A stretch of DNA of 64,000 nucleotides from an uncultured Collinsella sp. (GTDB lineage: Bacteria > Actinomycetota > Coriobacteriia > Coriobacteriales > Coriobacteriaceae), in contig CABUSH010000003.1 of NCBI GenBank assembly GCA_902494195.1, positions 1-64,000 of the forward strand, read 5' to 3'. A model generated the notes under the pieces. It was not told the origin of the DNA, did not search any database, and saw nothing but the letters and a program-made list of their open reading frames with translations. Position numbers and translations under genes: made by a program. The stretch's first letter is position 1; each line of letters begins with the position of its first letter. Below, piece by piece: positions 1-7,004 of this stretch.

Positions 1-84
1 AACGCCAGGGCGGGCCCTGCGGTAACTCGGCAGGGGGAGTGCGATTCCTCGATCGCTCACTTTATCTAAAAGGAAATTGAGCGT

Positions 85-137
85 GGCCGGAGCTTTAGCT
101 CCGGCCTCCCCATATAAGGGCTCGGCTTTGCCGAGCC
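85..137. repeat. Two tandem GC-rich hairpins
   Basis: Two perfect stem-loops lie 12 bases apart. The first (85-106) has 10-bp arms around a 2-base loop; the second (119-137) has 8-bp arms around TTT. Neither is followed by a T-run, so they are not textbook intrinsic terminators on the + strand. They may end or stabilise a transcript entering from before the window. No coding sequence is supported in 1-467: the frame open from base 1 closes at 69 and is not recognisable. Confidence 0.6.
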
Positions 138-201
138 ACCAAATCTGAATCAGCCCCCAGAACATGTTTGAGAACTGTGTCCGGAGTACATACTCCTAGG
201 G

Positions 202-320
202 CAGGAATGAAGTTGCTTTCCAACGCATTCCGCAGGGGGCGGCATTATTTTGTAGCGCGAAGCGCAGATCAAAATAATGCCGCATGCCCGAGGACGCGTT
301 GGAAAGCAACCTCATTCCTG
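202..320. repeat. Nested long inverted repeat
   Basis: Outer arms of 25 bp (202-226 and 296-320) match with one mismatch. Inside them a second pair of 14-bp arms (239-252 and 270-283) is perfect, and the tip is a GCGC-GAA-GCGC mini-hairpin (255-265). A separate short palindrome GGAGTA-CA-TACTCC lies at 183-196. The 67-codon frame crossing the element looks like chance. Its architecture resembles the elements at 9239-9376 and 9555-9638, although the sequences differ. Confidence 0.8.
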
Positions 321-360
321 ACCGAACAGGTCCGTCTACCAGCGCATTTACAAATTCGTA

Positions 361-410
361 AACTTTTTTGAAAAAAGTGCTTGCACAGTTCTCGAATCAT
401 AGGTTATTAT
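361..410 (+). promoter_or_regulatory. tRNA-Leu promoter with A/T-tract palindrome
   Basis: A palindrome ACTTTTTT-G-AAAAAAGT ends 2 bases before a -35 TTGCAC (381-386). An 18-bp spacer leads to the -10 TATTAT (405-410). The same layout precedes the tRNA genes at 3893 and 6240, so the A/T tract is probably an UP-like activating element for stable-RNA promoters (inference). Confidence 0.7.
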
Positions 411-467
411 CTTCCTCGTTGAACGCGCGGGTCCAACAAAACGATTCGCAAATCAACAACATAGCAT

Positions 468-557
468 GTCGGAGTGGCGGAATTGGCAGACGCGCTAGCT
501 TGAGGTGCTAGTGACCGCTTTTTGGTCATGCGGGTTCAAGTCCCGCCTCCGACACCA
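468..557 (+). tRNA. tRNA-Leu(GAG)
   Basis: A 90-nt class II tRNA with acceptor arms GTCGGAG/CTCCGAC, a long variable arm, T-arm GGGTTCAAGTCCC and encoded CCA (555-557). The anticodon loop TTGAGGT gives anticodon GAG. It has its own promoter and a terminator follows directly. Confidence 0.95.
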
Positions 558-568
558 TCGCATTTGAG

Positions 569-590
569 AAGCCTCTTCGGAGGCTTTTTT
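569..590 (+). terminator. Terminator after tRNA-Leu
   Basis: Stem AAGCCTC-TTCG-GAGGCTT runs into a T-tract, 12 bases after the tRNA CCA end. Confidence 0.85.
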
Positions 591-616
591 GTTACCGATA
601 GACGGTGAGGTCCACG

Positions 617-2962
617 ATGGAAACGCTTGAACGCAACGAGTGGGCAGATGTTGCCCAACTGGTCGAGATCACGAGCGATGCTGTCATCATCTGCGAGCTC
701 GACGGAACCATTCTGCATGTGAATAATCGCTTACTTGGTTTGATGTGCGAGGAACGCGCCGACGTCATCGGTGGAGATGTTAAAGACGTCCTGTACTCAT
801 CCGCTTTTGAACGTGCGACGGAACATCGTCTGCCATTTGAAACTGATGGCTCCGAGAACGAATTGATGCTCAAGCTGAGTGACGGCTCCTTTATCCCCGT
901 CTTGGTTCGTGCGGGCTCCGTAACGCCTCCACGCATCTTTGGGCGCCGCGCACCACGTGTCCTTGTGGCGCTTCATAGTATCGAGGAGCAGTATTCTCAC
1001 GACCGTCAGCTCAAGCGTGCTCTTTCAGAGCTTAGAGTGGCTAACAAGCGCCTCTCTGGCACGCTCTCGGTCATTATGAGTACCGTGGGCTCCGATGAGC
1101 TGCCCAGCCTACTTGATACCGTTTTGAACCAGCTTGTAGGAACGCTCGATGCTTCGGGTGCCGCTATCTATTTTTCTGAGAGCGGCGGTTTTAAACTTCG
1201 CGGTGTTTCCAAGGAGCTGTACGACAGCTACCTGCCTGAGTTTTTGCCGTATGGCGCTGGCATTCCGACGTATGTTCTTCGTGAGTCGCGTGCCTGTCGC
1301 TTGTCGATTCAACAGGACCTTAAGGGTGATAAGGCCGCCTCCGGTATGTTTATGGACTTGGACAATCGTTCTAAGCACCTGTTGCGCATGCAGGATATGC
1401 CTCCGTACCGCAGCGAGATCTGTCTTCCCGTTTTTTACGGTACGCAGATTCTTGGCGTGCTGGAAGTTGGTTGGAAACGCTCCCAGGCACCGCTCGCCTA
1501 TGACGTTAATGTGCTCGAGGTCATTTGCGATTACCTATCTATCCAGCTGGTCGGCATGGCATCGAGCCTTCGCTCCCGTCGCACGGCCGAGCTTGGCCGC
1601 TCGCTCAATGTCTTGCGTGATGAGTTGTTTACCTTTCTAGACGATTCCGCCGCGGCTACCCAGGCGGTATCGTCCGAGATCTGCAATATGCTTAACTGCC
1701 ATTTTTGCCCTGTTGAGTATGACGCCAGTCTGGATTCCTACGTCATAGATTTTGAAGGCGGCAGTCGCGTTGCTTTGCCGGACGATCCCGAGAAGCTTTT
1801 CTTTTCCACGACGGCGCCAGCGGCACGTCTGGGGGCTGGCCCTGATGGCTTTGAGGCATCTGTTTTGGGCGGTACGAGTGCCGGGGACCTTAAACACGTC
1901 CGTATAACTCGCGTTGACGAATCGATGCCTATGGGAGGCTGGCTTAGGGCGCATGGTCTGCCTTGTCAAGGTCTCTACGTCGACTCCGGCATCGAGGCGG
2001 GGCGCCCGCGCTCTGAGGGTGATGGTAAGCACAGTAACGACGCGATTGTTCCTGCTTCTGTTGCGAAGAGCCCGACGACGCGCGCGCTGCTGCTTCGTGA
2101 TGGTAGCCAAGAGCCGATTGATGACCTTGAATATGACTACTTGGTGCACTTGGCGCATGACTTTGAACTGATCTACGAAGGCGAATCTCAAAAGCGCGAG
2201 GAGCGCCATATCGCTCAGACCCTTCAGATTGGCATGAGAAATTCCCTGGGGGATGTTCCGGGTATCGCAACCGATTCGGTGTACCTGTCGGCCACGAACT
2301 CGGCGTTGGTCGGCGGCGATTTCTATACGCTCATCCGTCTTCCCGACGACTGCGCCGTCATGATTCTGGGTGATGTGTCTGGCAAAGGTATTGAGGCCGC
2401 ATCGATGTCCGCGCTCGTCAAGACGGCCCTGACGGCATATGCTTGGGAGGGCGCTGGACCGGCCCGCATGGCACGCTCCCTTAACAGCATGCTCGTGGGC
2501 TTTTCGAGGGTCGAGACGTTCGTGACGGCCTTTATCGCCAAGATTGACCTTAAGGCCGGACGCGCAACGTATTGTTCGGCGGGCCATCCTCCGACCATGG
2601 TCATTAGGCCAGAGTCGATGCCGCTGGGTGGCGGCGAGGCACGTGGGGGAGAGGTCGAGCTACTTGGATGTCAATCGGGTGTAATCGGTGCCTTTGAGAG
2701 CATGGTGTACGAGACAGGCGTGTTTACGTTCGCTCCTGGCGACATGCTCTTCATGTATACGGATGGAACGATTGAGGCCCGCGACCGCACCGGAGCGTTC
2801 TTTGGCGAGCAGCGCTTGCGCGATCTTCTGCTTTCTGTTTCGGGGGAGGGCGTGTCGGGCATTTGCGGCAAGGTCTTGGGCGAGCTTGACCGATTTACCG
2901 AATCGGCGCTGGACGATGACATTGCATTGGTGTCCCTTGAGTTTTTACGGGGTCGTTCATAG
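617..2962 (+). CDS. PAS-GAF-PP2C (RsbU/SpoIIE-type) serine phosphatase
   Basis: 781 aa. Predicted Mn/Mg-dependent phosphatase that dephosphorylates a STAS-domain anti-anti-sigma factor in partner switching. A PAS-like sensor (about 10-110) begins with the ITSDAVIICELDGTIL stretch, a GAF-like domain spans about 160-310, and the PP2C_2/SpoIIE domain fills the C-terminus with GGDFYT, LGDVSGKG, MYTDGTIEA and DDDIALV, which carry the metal-binding Asp residues. No membrane segment is seen, so it should be cytosolic. The ATG at 617 is preferred over the in-frame GTG at 605 because GGTGAGG sits just before it. The STAS-kinase gene that follows, starting at 3041, is its likely substrate partner. The sensed signal is unknown. 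Confidence 0.88.
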   Translation: METLERNEWADVAQLVEITSDAVIICELDGTILHVNNRLLGLMCEERADVIGGDVKDVLYSSAFERATEHRLPFETDGSENELMLKLSDGSFIPVLVRAGSVTPPRIFGRRAPRVLVALHSIEEQYSHDRQLKRALSELRVANKRLSGTLSVIMSTVGSDELPSLLDTVLNQLVGTLDASGAAIYFSESGGFKLRGVSKELYDSYLPEFLPYGAGIPTYVLRESRACRLSIQQDLKGDKAASGMFMDLDNRSKHLLRMQDMPPYRSEICLPVFYGTQILGVLEVGWKRSQAPLAYDVNVLEVICDYLSIQLVGMASSLRSRRTAELGRSLNVLRDELFTFLDDSAAATQAVSSEICNMLNCHFCPVEYDASLDSYVIDFEGGSRVALPDDPEKLFFSTTAPAARLGAGPDGFEASVLGGTSAGDLKHVRITRVDESMPMGGWLRAHGLPCQGLYVDSGIEAGRPRSEGDGKHSNDAIVPASVAKSPTTRALLLRDGSQEPIDDLEYDYLVHLAHDFELIYEGESQKREERHIAQTLQIGMRNSLGDVPGIATDSVYLSATNSALVGGDFYTLIRLPDDCAVMILGDVSGKGIEAASMSALVKTALTAYAWEGAGPARMARSLNSMLVGFSRVETFVTAFIAKIDLKAGRATYCSAGHPPTMVIRPESMPLGGGEARGGEVELLGCQSGVIGAFESMVYETGVFTFAPGDMLFMYTDGTIEARDRTGAFFGEQRLRDLLLSVSGEGVSGICGKVLGELDRFTESALDDDIALVSLEFLRGRS

Positions 2963-3040
2963 ACGACGCTGAGCGGGCTGAATCCGCACGGTTGGGGAAA
3001 CGAATGCATCGAGTGGGCTTTTTTGGGGAACCATGGTCGT

Positions 3041-3787
3041 ATGAATGAGTGGAATGACATAGCGGTTTTGACGCCACCAGGCGATATCGACATCGCCACG
3101 GTGCCTGCGCTGCGTCGGCGGTTGGATGCTTTGATTGGCCGCGGCGTGCGTCGTGTTGTCATCAACTGTCAGGCTGTTAGCTTTATCGATTCGACGGGCT
3201 TGGCATTCCTGCTTACGCGCGCTCGTGAGCTCATGAGGCGAGAAGGCCTGCTTTCGCTCGTCAATGCATCAGGTGAAGTTGTTCGCTTTTTGGAGATTGC
3301 TCGTCTTGTCGATATCCTTCATGTCGCGGGGCCGGCACGGGAGTCTATTCCCGCCATTCCGGTGGGGGAGCTGCCTCGCTGGAGTAAGAGCGTCGAGGTC
3401 CGTCAGGGTATCGAGAATCTTCCATACTACCGACATCGCATCGCCGAACTCCTTGAATCGCTTCCGTTGCGCCGTGACGAGCGCTACGATGTCGCATTGG
3501 CGTCGGGGGAGGCGCTGGGTAATGCCTATGACCATGCGGGCGGTATCGGGTGCGTCCTGACGGTTCAGGCCTATGGCGATCGCGTTGTGGTTGAGGTGCT
3601 TGATCGAGGTGCCGGCTATTCTATCGATGAAACGAGCGAACCGGTCGCATCCGAGGAACGCGGCCGTGGCATCAAGCTTATGCGTATGCTCGTCGATAAC
3701 GTGGAGGTTGCTCGTCGTACGGACGGCGCCGGCACGCGCGTGCAGATGGTGAAGCTGTTTAGCGGAGCGCTGGAATCGTGTGCCTAG
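3041..3787 (+). CDS. STAS / histidine-kinase-like ATPase fusion (anti-anti-sigma + anti-sigma)
   Basis: 248 aa. Residues about 1-105 form a STAS domain with the phosphoacceptor motif IDSTG. Residues about 120-248 form a GHKL ATPase: N-box ASGEALGNAYDHA, G1 box DRGAGYS, and G2-like RGIKLMRMLVD. These match SpoIIAA/RsbV fused to SpoIIAB/RsbW, which are normally separate proteins. Together with the upstream phosphatase it makes a partner-switching module, yet no sigma factor gene is adjacent. The ATG at 3041 is chosen; a longer frame from TTG 3023 has no better ribosome-binding site. The kinase half could act on its own STAS domain or on STAS proteins elsewhere. Confidence 0.85.
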   Translation: MNEWNDIAVLTPPGDIDIATVPALRRRLDALIGRGVRRVVINCQAVSFIDSTGLAFLLTRARELMRREGLLSLVNASGEVVRFLEIARLVDILHVAGPARESIPAIPVGELPRWSKSVEVRQGIENLPYYRHRIAELLESLPLRRDERYDVALASGEALGNAYDHAGGIGCVLTVQAYGDRVVVEVLDRGAGYSIDETSEPVASEERGRGIKLMRMLVDNVEVARRTDGAGTRVQMVKLFSGALESCA

Positions 3788-3831
3788 CCAATCGCTTTAG
3801 CGCGTTTAGCTACTAAGAACATGCGGCAGAC

Positions 3832-3880
3832 AAGTTTTTTGAAAAAAGTACTTGCGTCTTTTGGACAACTCGCGTAAATT
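3832..3880 (+). promoter_or_regulatory. Promoter of tRNA-Gly/Cys/Gly cluster
   Basis: An A/T-tract palindrome (3832-3849), then -35 TTGCGT (3852-3857), a 17-bp spacer and -10 TAAATT (3875-3880). The palindrome to -35 distance is 2 bases, identical to the other two tRNA promoters in the window. Confidence 0.7.
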
Positions 3881-3892
3881 AATAACCCGCAA

Positions 3893-3968
3893 GCGGACAT
3901 GGCTCAGTTGGTAGAGCACAACCTTGCCAAGGTTGGGGTCGCGGGTTCGAGCCCCGTTGTCCGCTCCA
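3893..3968 (+). tRNA. tRNA-Gly(GCC), copy 1
   Basis: 76 nt with acceptor GCGGACA/TGTCCGC, anticodon loop TTGCCAA (GCC), T-arm GGGTTCGAGCCCC and encoded CCA. Identical copies lie at 4119 and 6240. Confidence 0.97.
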
Positions 3969-3978
3969 TTGCATTTCC

Positions 3979-4001
3979 GGACCGTTTAGGCGGTCCTTTT
4001 T
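3979..4001 (+). terminator. Terminator-like hairpin between tRNA-Gly and tRNA-Cys
   Basis: Stem GGACCG/CGGTCC followed by six T residues, ending 1 base before tRNA-Cys. There is no room for a promoter between hairpin and tRNA-Cys, so either read-through is substantial or the hairpin is a processing spacer. Confidence 0.65.
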
Positions 4002-4002
4002 C

Positions 4003-4076
4003 GGCGAAGTGGCCAAGTGGTAAGGCAGAGGCCTGCAAAGCCTTTACCCCCGGTTCGAATCCGGGCTTCGCCTCCA
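4003..4076 (+). tRNA. tRNA-Cys(GCA)
   Basis: 74 nt with acceptor GGCGAAG/CTTCGCC, anticodon loop CTGCAAA (GCA), T-arm GGTTCGAATCC and encoded CCA. It lies between two identical tRNA-Gly genes in the same transcript. Confidence 0.96.
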
Positions 4077-4085
4077 GGCAACATC

Positions 4086-4112
4086 CGGGCGCTCCGGCGC
4101 CCGTTTTGTTTT
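4086..4112 (+). terminator. Terminator-like hairpin after tRNA-Cys
   Basis: Stem CGGGCG/CGCCCG with a T-rich 3' side (TTTTGTTTT), directly before the second tRNA-Gly. Confidence 0.6.
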
Positions 4113-4118
4113 ACATAT

Positions 4119-4194
4119 GCGGACATGGCTCAGTTGGTAGAGCACAACCTTGCCAAGGTTGGGGTCGCGGGTTCGAGCCCCGTTGTCCGCTCCA
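4119..4194 (+). tRNA. tRNA-Gly(GCC), copy 2
   Basis: Base-for-base identical to the copy at 3893, including CCA. It is the last tRNA of the Gly-Cys-Gly group and is followed by a stronger terminator. Confidence 0.97.
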
Positions 4195-4202
4195 AACGCA
4201 AC

Positions 4203-4236
4203 AGCCCGACTACTACGGTAGCCGGGCTTTTTTTGT
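4203..4236 (+). terminator. Terminator of tRNA cluster
   Basis: Stem AGCCCG...CGGGCT followed by seven T residues, 9 bases after the tRNA-Gly CCA. Confidence 0.8.
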
Positions 4237-4373
4237 ACCTATCTCCTAGGCTCGAACCCGAGAGGGAGCGAGCGTTTTGGGTCGTGGCTGTGGCGTTGTT
4301 TGCCGCGAATGTCCGCTTTGGGCGTATCATCGTGGGCATCTCGCATAACCTCGTTGCAAGGGAGATACGCCCC

Positions 4374-6107
4374 ATGGCTACAGAAAAGTCTTCTTCGCGC
4401 TCATGGATGTCCGATGCCGCGATCTATCAGATCTACCCGCGCTCGTTTAAGGATTCGACTGGTTCGGGTCTGGGCGATATCGCGGGCATTACCCAGCAGA
4501 TGGACTATCTTGAGCGGCTGGGCATCGAGGCCATCTGGCTGAGCCCGTTTTACCCTTCGCCTCTTGTCGATGGCGGCTATGATGTGGCGGACTACTGCGA
4601 TGTCGACCCACGTCTCGGCTCGCTTGACGACTTCGATGACATGATCGCTGCGGCTCACGCGCGCGGCATCAAGGTCATCGTCGACATCGTGCCCAACCAT
4701 TCATCCAACCAGCACCCCTGGTTCAAAGCCGCTCTTGCCGCCGGCCCCGGATCGCCCGAACGCGCCCGTTATATCTTCCGCGATGGTCGCGGCGAGCATG
4801 GCGAGCTGCCTCCCACCAATTGGAATGCCAACTTTGGCGGCCCCGCATGGACGCGTGTTGCGGACGGTCAGTGGTATCTGCACATGTTTACGCCCGAGCA
4901 GCCGGACTTTGACTGGTCATGCCCTGAGGTTCACGCGCTCTTTTGCGACGTCCTGGCGTTTTGGAGCGATCGAGGCGTCGACGGCTTTCGCATTGATGTG
5001 GCGCAGGGTCTCGCCAAGGATCTCGACCGCGATGACCTCGACCGGTGGCATCTCGCCGAGGGCGATGACATGGTTGACGACGGCACCCATCCGCTGTGGG
5101 ACCGCAATGAGGTCCACGAGATCTATCGCGAGTGGCGCCGCGTGTTCGACCGCTATAATCCGCCGCGCAGTGCCGTTGCCGAGGCGTGGGTGCTGCCCGA
5201 GCGCCAGTATCTCTACGCGCGTCCCAGCGAGCTTGGCCAGACATTCAACTTTGAGTTTGCCAAGGCCACTTGGACCTATGATGACATGCACACTGCAATC
5301 GAGAAGGGCTTGAAGGCAGCCGTCGAATCCGATTCCGCCTCGACCTGGGTACTCTCCAACCACGACGTGCCGCGCGTGGCGAAACGCTATGCCCTGCCGC
5401 AAATCAAGGCGACGCGCTACCACCAGATTGCGCTCGACTGGCTCTTGCGCGACGGGTCGTCTTATGACGAGGACCGTGAACTCGGCGAGCGCCGCGCGCG
5501 GGCGGCCCTTTTGCTTGAGCTGGCGCTTCCGGGCTCGGCATACGTGTATCAGGGTGAGGAGCTCGGCCTTTTTGAGGTGGCTGATATCCCGTGGGCTGCA
5601 CTCGAAGACCCTACTGCGACCAATACGCACGGACCGAAGCGTGAGAAGGGGCGCGACGGCTGTCGTGTGCCCCTGCCGTGGGTGGCGGCGGACGATCCCG
5701 CGCATGGCGGATCGTTTGGGTTTTCGCCGGCAGACGCCGATGCGGCGCCCCATCTGCCGCAGCCTGCATGGTTTTCCGATTATGCTGCCGATCGGGAAGA
5801 AGTGGACCCGACATCGATGCTTGCGCTCTATCGTGACGCCCTCTGGCTGCGGCGCAAGCTGCGCGGGTGCGCCAACGATCTTGCGTGGCTCGATCTTGAC
5901 GGGCGCACCGGTCTTGCGGATGGTGCCGAGGGCGCTGAGGGCGGCGTCATCGCCTATCGCCGCGATAACGGCTGGGCGTGTGTGACGAACTTCGGTGCAG
6001 CACCCGTGGAGCTGCCGGCGGGCAGGGTCCTGCTCACCTCATCACCGCTTGCAGACGGCAGGCTCGCGCAGGACAGCTCTGCCTGGATCATGCTCGGTGA
6101 GATGTAG
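4374..6107 (+). CDS. GH13 alpha-glucosidase (oligo-1,6-glucosidase-like)
   Basis: 577 aa. Hydrolyses alpha-glucosidic bonds in short malto- or isomalto-oligosaccharides; the exact linkage cannot be read from sequence. Conserved GH13 regions are in order: DIVPNHSS (I), GFRIDVAQG with the nucleophile Asp (II), AVAEAW with the acid/base Glu (III) and LSNHDVPR with the third Asp (IV). The N-terminal AIYQIYPRSFKDS is typical of oligo-1,6-glucosidase and trehalose-synthase relatives. No signal peptide, so cytosolic. The ATG at 4374 follows AGGGAG; the open frame extends back through the tRNA genes, which cannot be coding. It stands alone between tRNA clusters. Alternatives within the family: sucrose- or trulose-type hydrolase. 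Confidence 0.9.
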   Translation: MATEKSSSRSWMSDAAIYQIYPRSFKDSTGSGLGDIAGITQQMDYLERLGIEAIWLSPFYPSPLVDGGYDVADYCDVDPRLGSLDDFDDMIAAAHARGIKVIVDIVPNHSSNQHPWFKAALAAGPGSPERARYIFRDGRGEHGELPPTNWNANFGGPAWTRVADGQWYLHMFTPEQPDFDWSCPEVHALFCDVLAFWSDRGVDGFRIDVAQGLAKDLDRDDLDRWHLAEGDDMVDDGTHPLWDRNEVHEIYREWRRVFDRYNPPRSAVAEAWVLPERQYLYARPSELGQTFNFEFAKATWTYDDMHTAIEKGLKAAVESDSASTWVLSNHDVPRVAKRYALPQIKATRYHQIALDWLLRDGSSYDEDRELGERRARAALLLELALPGSAYVYQGEELGLFEVADIPWAALEDPTATNTHGPKREKGRDGCRVPLPWVAADDPAHGGSFGFSPADADAAPHLPQPAWFSDYAADREEVDPTSMLALYRDALWLRRKLRGCANDLAWLDLDGRTGLADGAEGAEGGVIAYRRDNGWACVTNFGAAPVELPAGRVLLTSSPLADGRLAQDSSAWIMLGEM

Positions 6108-6177
6108 GGGCATCTCGCTGCGAGCCTGCGTTTGTTCGCGCCTTTCGTGACGACTGATGCCCTCGCGAGAGCGTCGC

Positions 6178-6227
6178 AAAACTTTTCAAAAAAAGTTCTT
6201 GCATAGGATGCGGGCATCACGTAAGAT
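6178..6227 (+). promoter_or_regulatory. Promoter of tRNA-Gly/tRNA-Val
   Basis: An imperfect A/T palindrome (6178-6196) lies 2 bases before -35 TTGCAT (6199-6204). A 17-bp spacer leads to -10 TAAGAT (6222-6227). This is the third example of the same tRNA promoter design. Confidence 0.7.
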
Positions 6228-6239
6228 TAATCCTCGTAA

Positions 6240-6315
6240 GCGGACATGGCTCAGTTGGTAGAGCACAACCTTGCCAAGGTTGGGGTCGCGGGTTCGAGCC
6301 CCGTTGTCCGCTCCA
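6240..6315 (+). tRNA. tRNA-Gly(GCC), copy 3
   Basis: Identical in sequence to the genes at 3893 and 4119. It is cotranscribed with tRNA-Val three bases downstream. Confidence 0.97.
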
Positions 6316-6318
6316 TTT

Positions 6319-6393
6319 GGGCGTTTAGCTCAGGGGGAGAGCGCTTCCCTGACACGGAAGAGGTCAGAAGTTCAAATCTTCTAACGCCCACCA
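6319..6393 (+). tRNA. tRNA-Val(GAC)
   Basis: 75 nt with acceptor GGGCGTT/AACGCCC, anticodon loop CTGACAC (GAC), T-arm GAAGTTCAAATCTTC and encoded CCA. Confidence 0.95.
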
Positions 6394-6401
6394 AATGTTC
6401 G

Positions 6402-6437
6402 CAGCTCAGAGGCTATGTCCTCTGAGCTGTTTTGTTT
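6402..6437 (+). terminator. Terminator after tRNA-Val
   Basis: An 11-bp stem CAGCTCAGAGG/CCTCTGAGCTG is followed by TTTTGTTTT. Confidence 0.8.
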
Positions 6438-6732
6438 TGCTACCAAGCACGCCGTCAAATATGCCAGCAAATATTGATCCAAGGTCCCCGTAGTGGTGCC
6501 GGCAGGTTGCATACGTCCTGGCCGACCGTGACCGCAACATGTTGGTCAAGCATAATCTTTTGGATTCTTTTGGCGTGAGCGGCTTGGTTTTGGTAGGATT
6601 TGTCAGCGGCTTGACTAAGGGGGTTTTATAACTGCCATGCAGGTAGCCGTGTTGGTAACGTTTTACCGACTTGCCAAGAACCCCTCATAATTAATGCGTC
6701 TGCAAAATGACTAATTGCTTTGACCTGCTGAA
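6438..6732. other. Intergenic region before nrdD promoter
   Basis: About 300 bases without a supportable gene or RNA. I see no strong hairpin, repeat or conserved motif in it. Confidence 0.5.
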
Positions 6733-6778
6733 ACACTATATGTTGTGTTTGACCTAAAAAAAGAATACAGGATATAGA
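6733..6778 (+). promoter_or_regulatory. NrdR box and promoter of nrdD
   Basis: Bases 6733-6748 match the known 16-bp NrdR consensus (ACACWATATATWGTGT) at 15 of 16 positions. The box ends immediately 5' of a -35 TTGACC (6749-6754); an 18-bp spacer leads to a -10-like TATAGA (6773-6778). A weaker second box may cover the -10 (6767-6782), but it shares only the central ATATA and its offset is about 34 bp rather than 31-32. Predicted role: dATP/ATP-dependent repression of the ribonucleotide reductase genes. Confidence 0.75.
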
Positions 6779-6784
6779 TGCCTC

Positions 6785-7004
6785 TTTGTCGTATGATAGA
6801 TGGCGGACAGAGAACGAGGACCTTATTCGCCCCATTTGGATGGATCTTCGAGCCCCTTGATTGGCTGCGAGGATTGTCCGCATGAGGGCCTATGGTTTTC
6901 GAAAACACAGATTGCGCGACGGCGCCGCAAGACAGGGGCAAGCCCTGCCGGGCATCGTTTGGCTCTGAAGCGCAATACGATTTCGACGCGAAAGAGGCAA
7001 GAGG
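6785..7004 (+). other. Long structured 5' leader of nrdD
   Basis: About 220 bases separate the predicted start point from the nrdD ATG. A 7-bp stem GCGGACA/TGTCCGC (6803-6809 with 6875-6881) closes a large loop and a hairpin CAGGG(G)...CCCTG lies near 6943-6957. No known riboswitch signature was recognised. The 81-codon frame crossing here overlaps nrdD and looks spurious. Confidence 0.4.

Noticed and set aside
1..69. Frame open from base 1
   Set aside because: Only 23 codons to the stop at 67-69 and no recognisable C-terminus; it could equally be the end of a structured RNA, which I cannot establish.
168..371. 67-codon + frame in the nested palindrome
   Set aside because: It crosses the inverted repeat, has no ribosome-binding site and no protein-like pattern.
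4017..4373. Upstream extension of the GH13 frame
   Set aside because: It runs through two tRNA genes and a terminator; ATG 4374 with AGGGAG starts the conserved protein.
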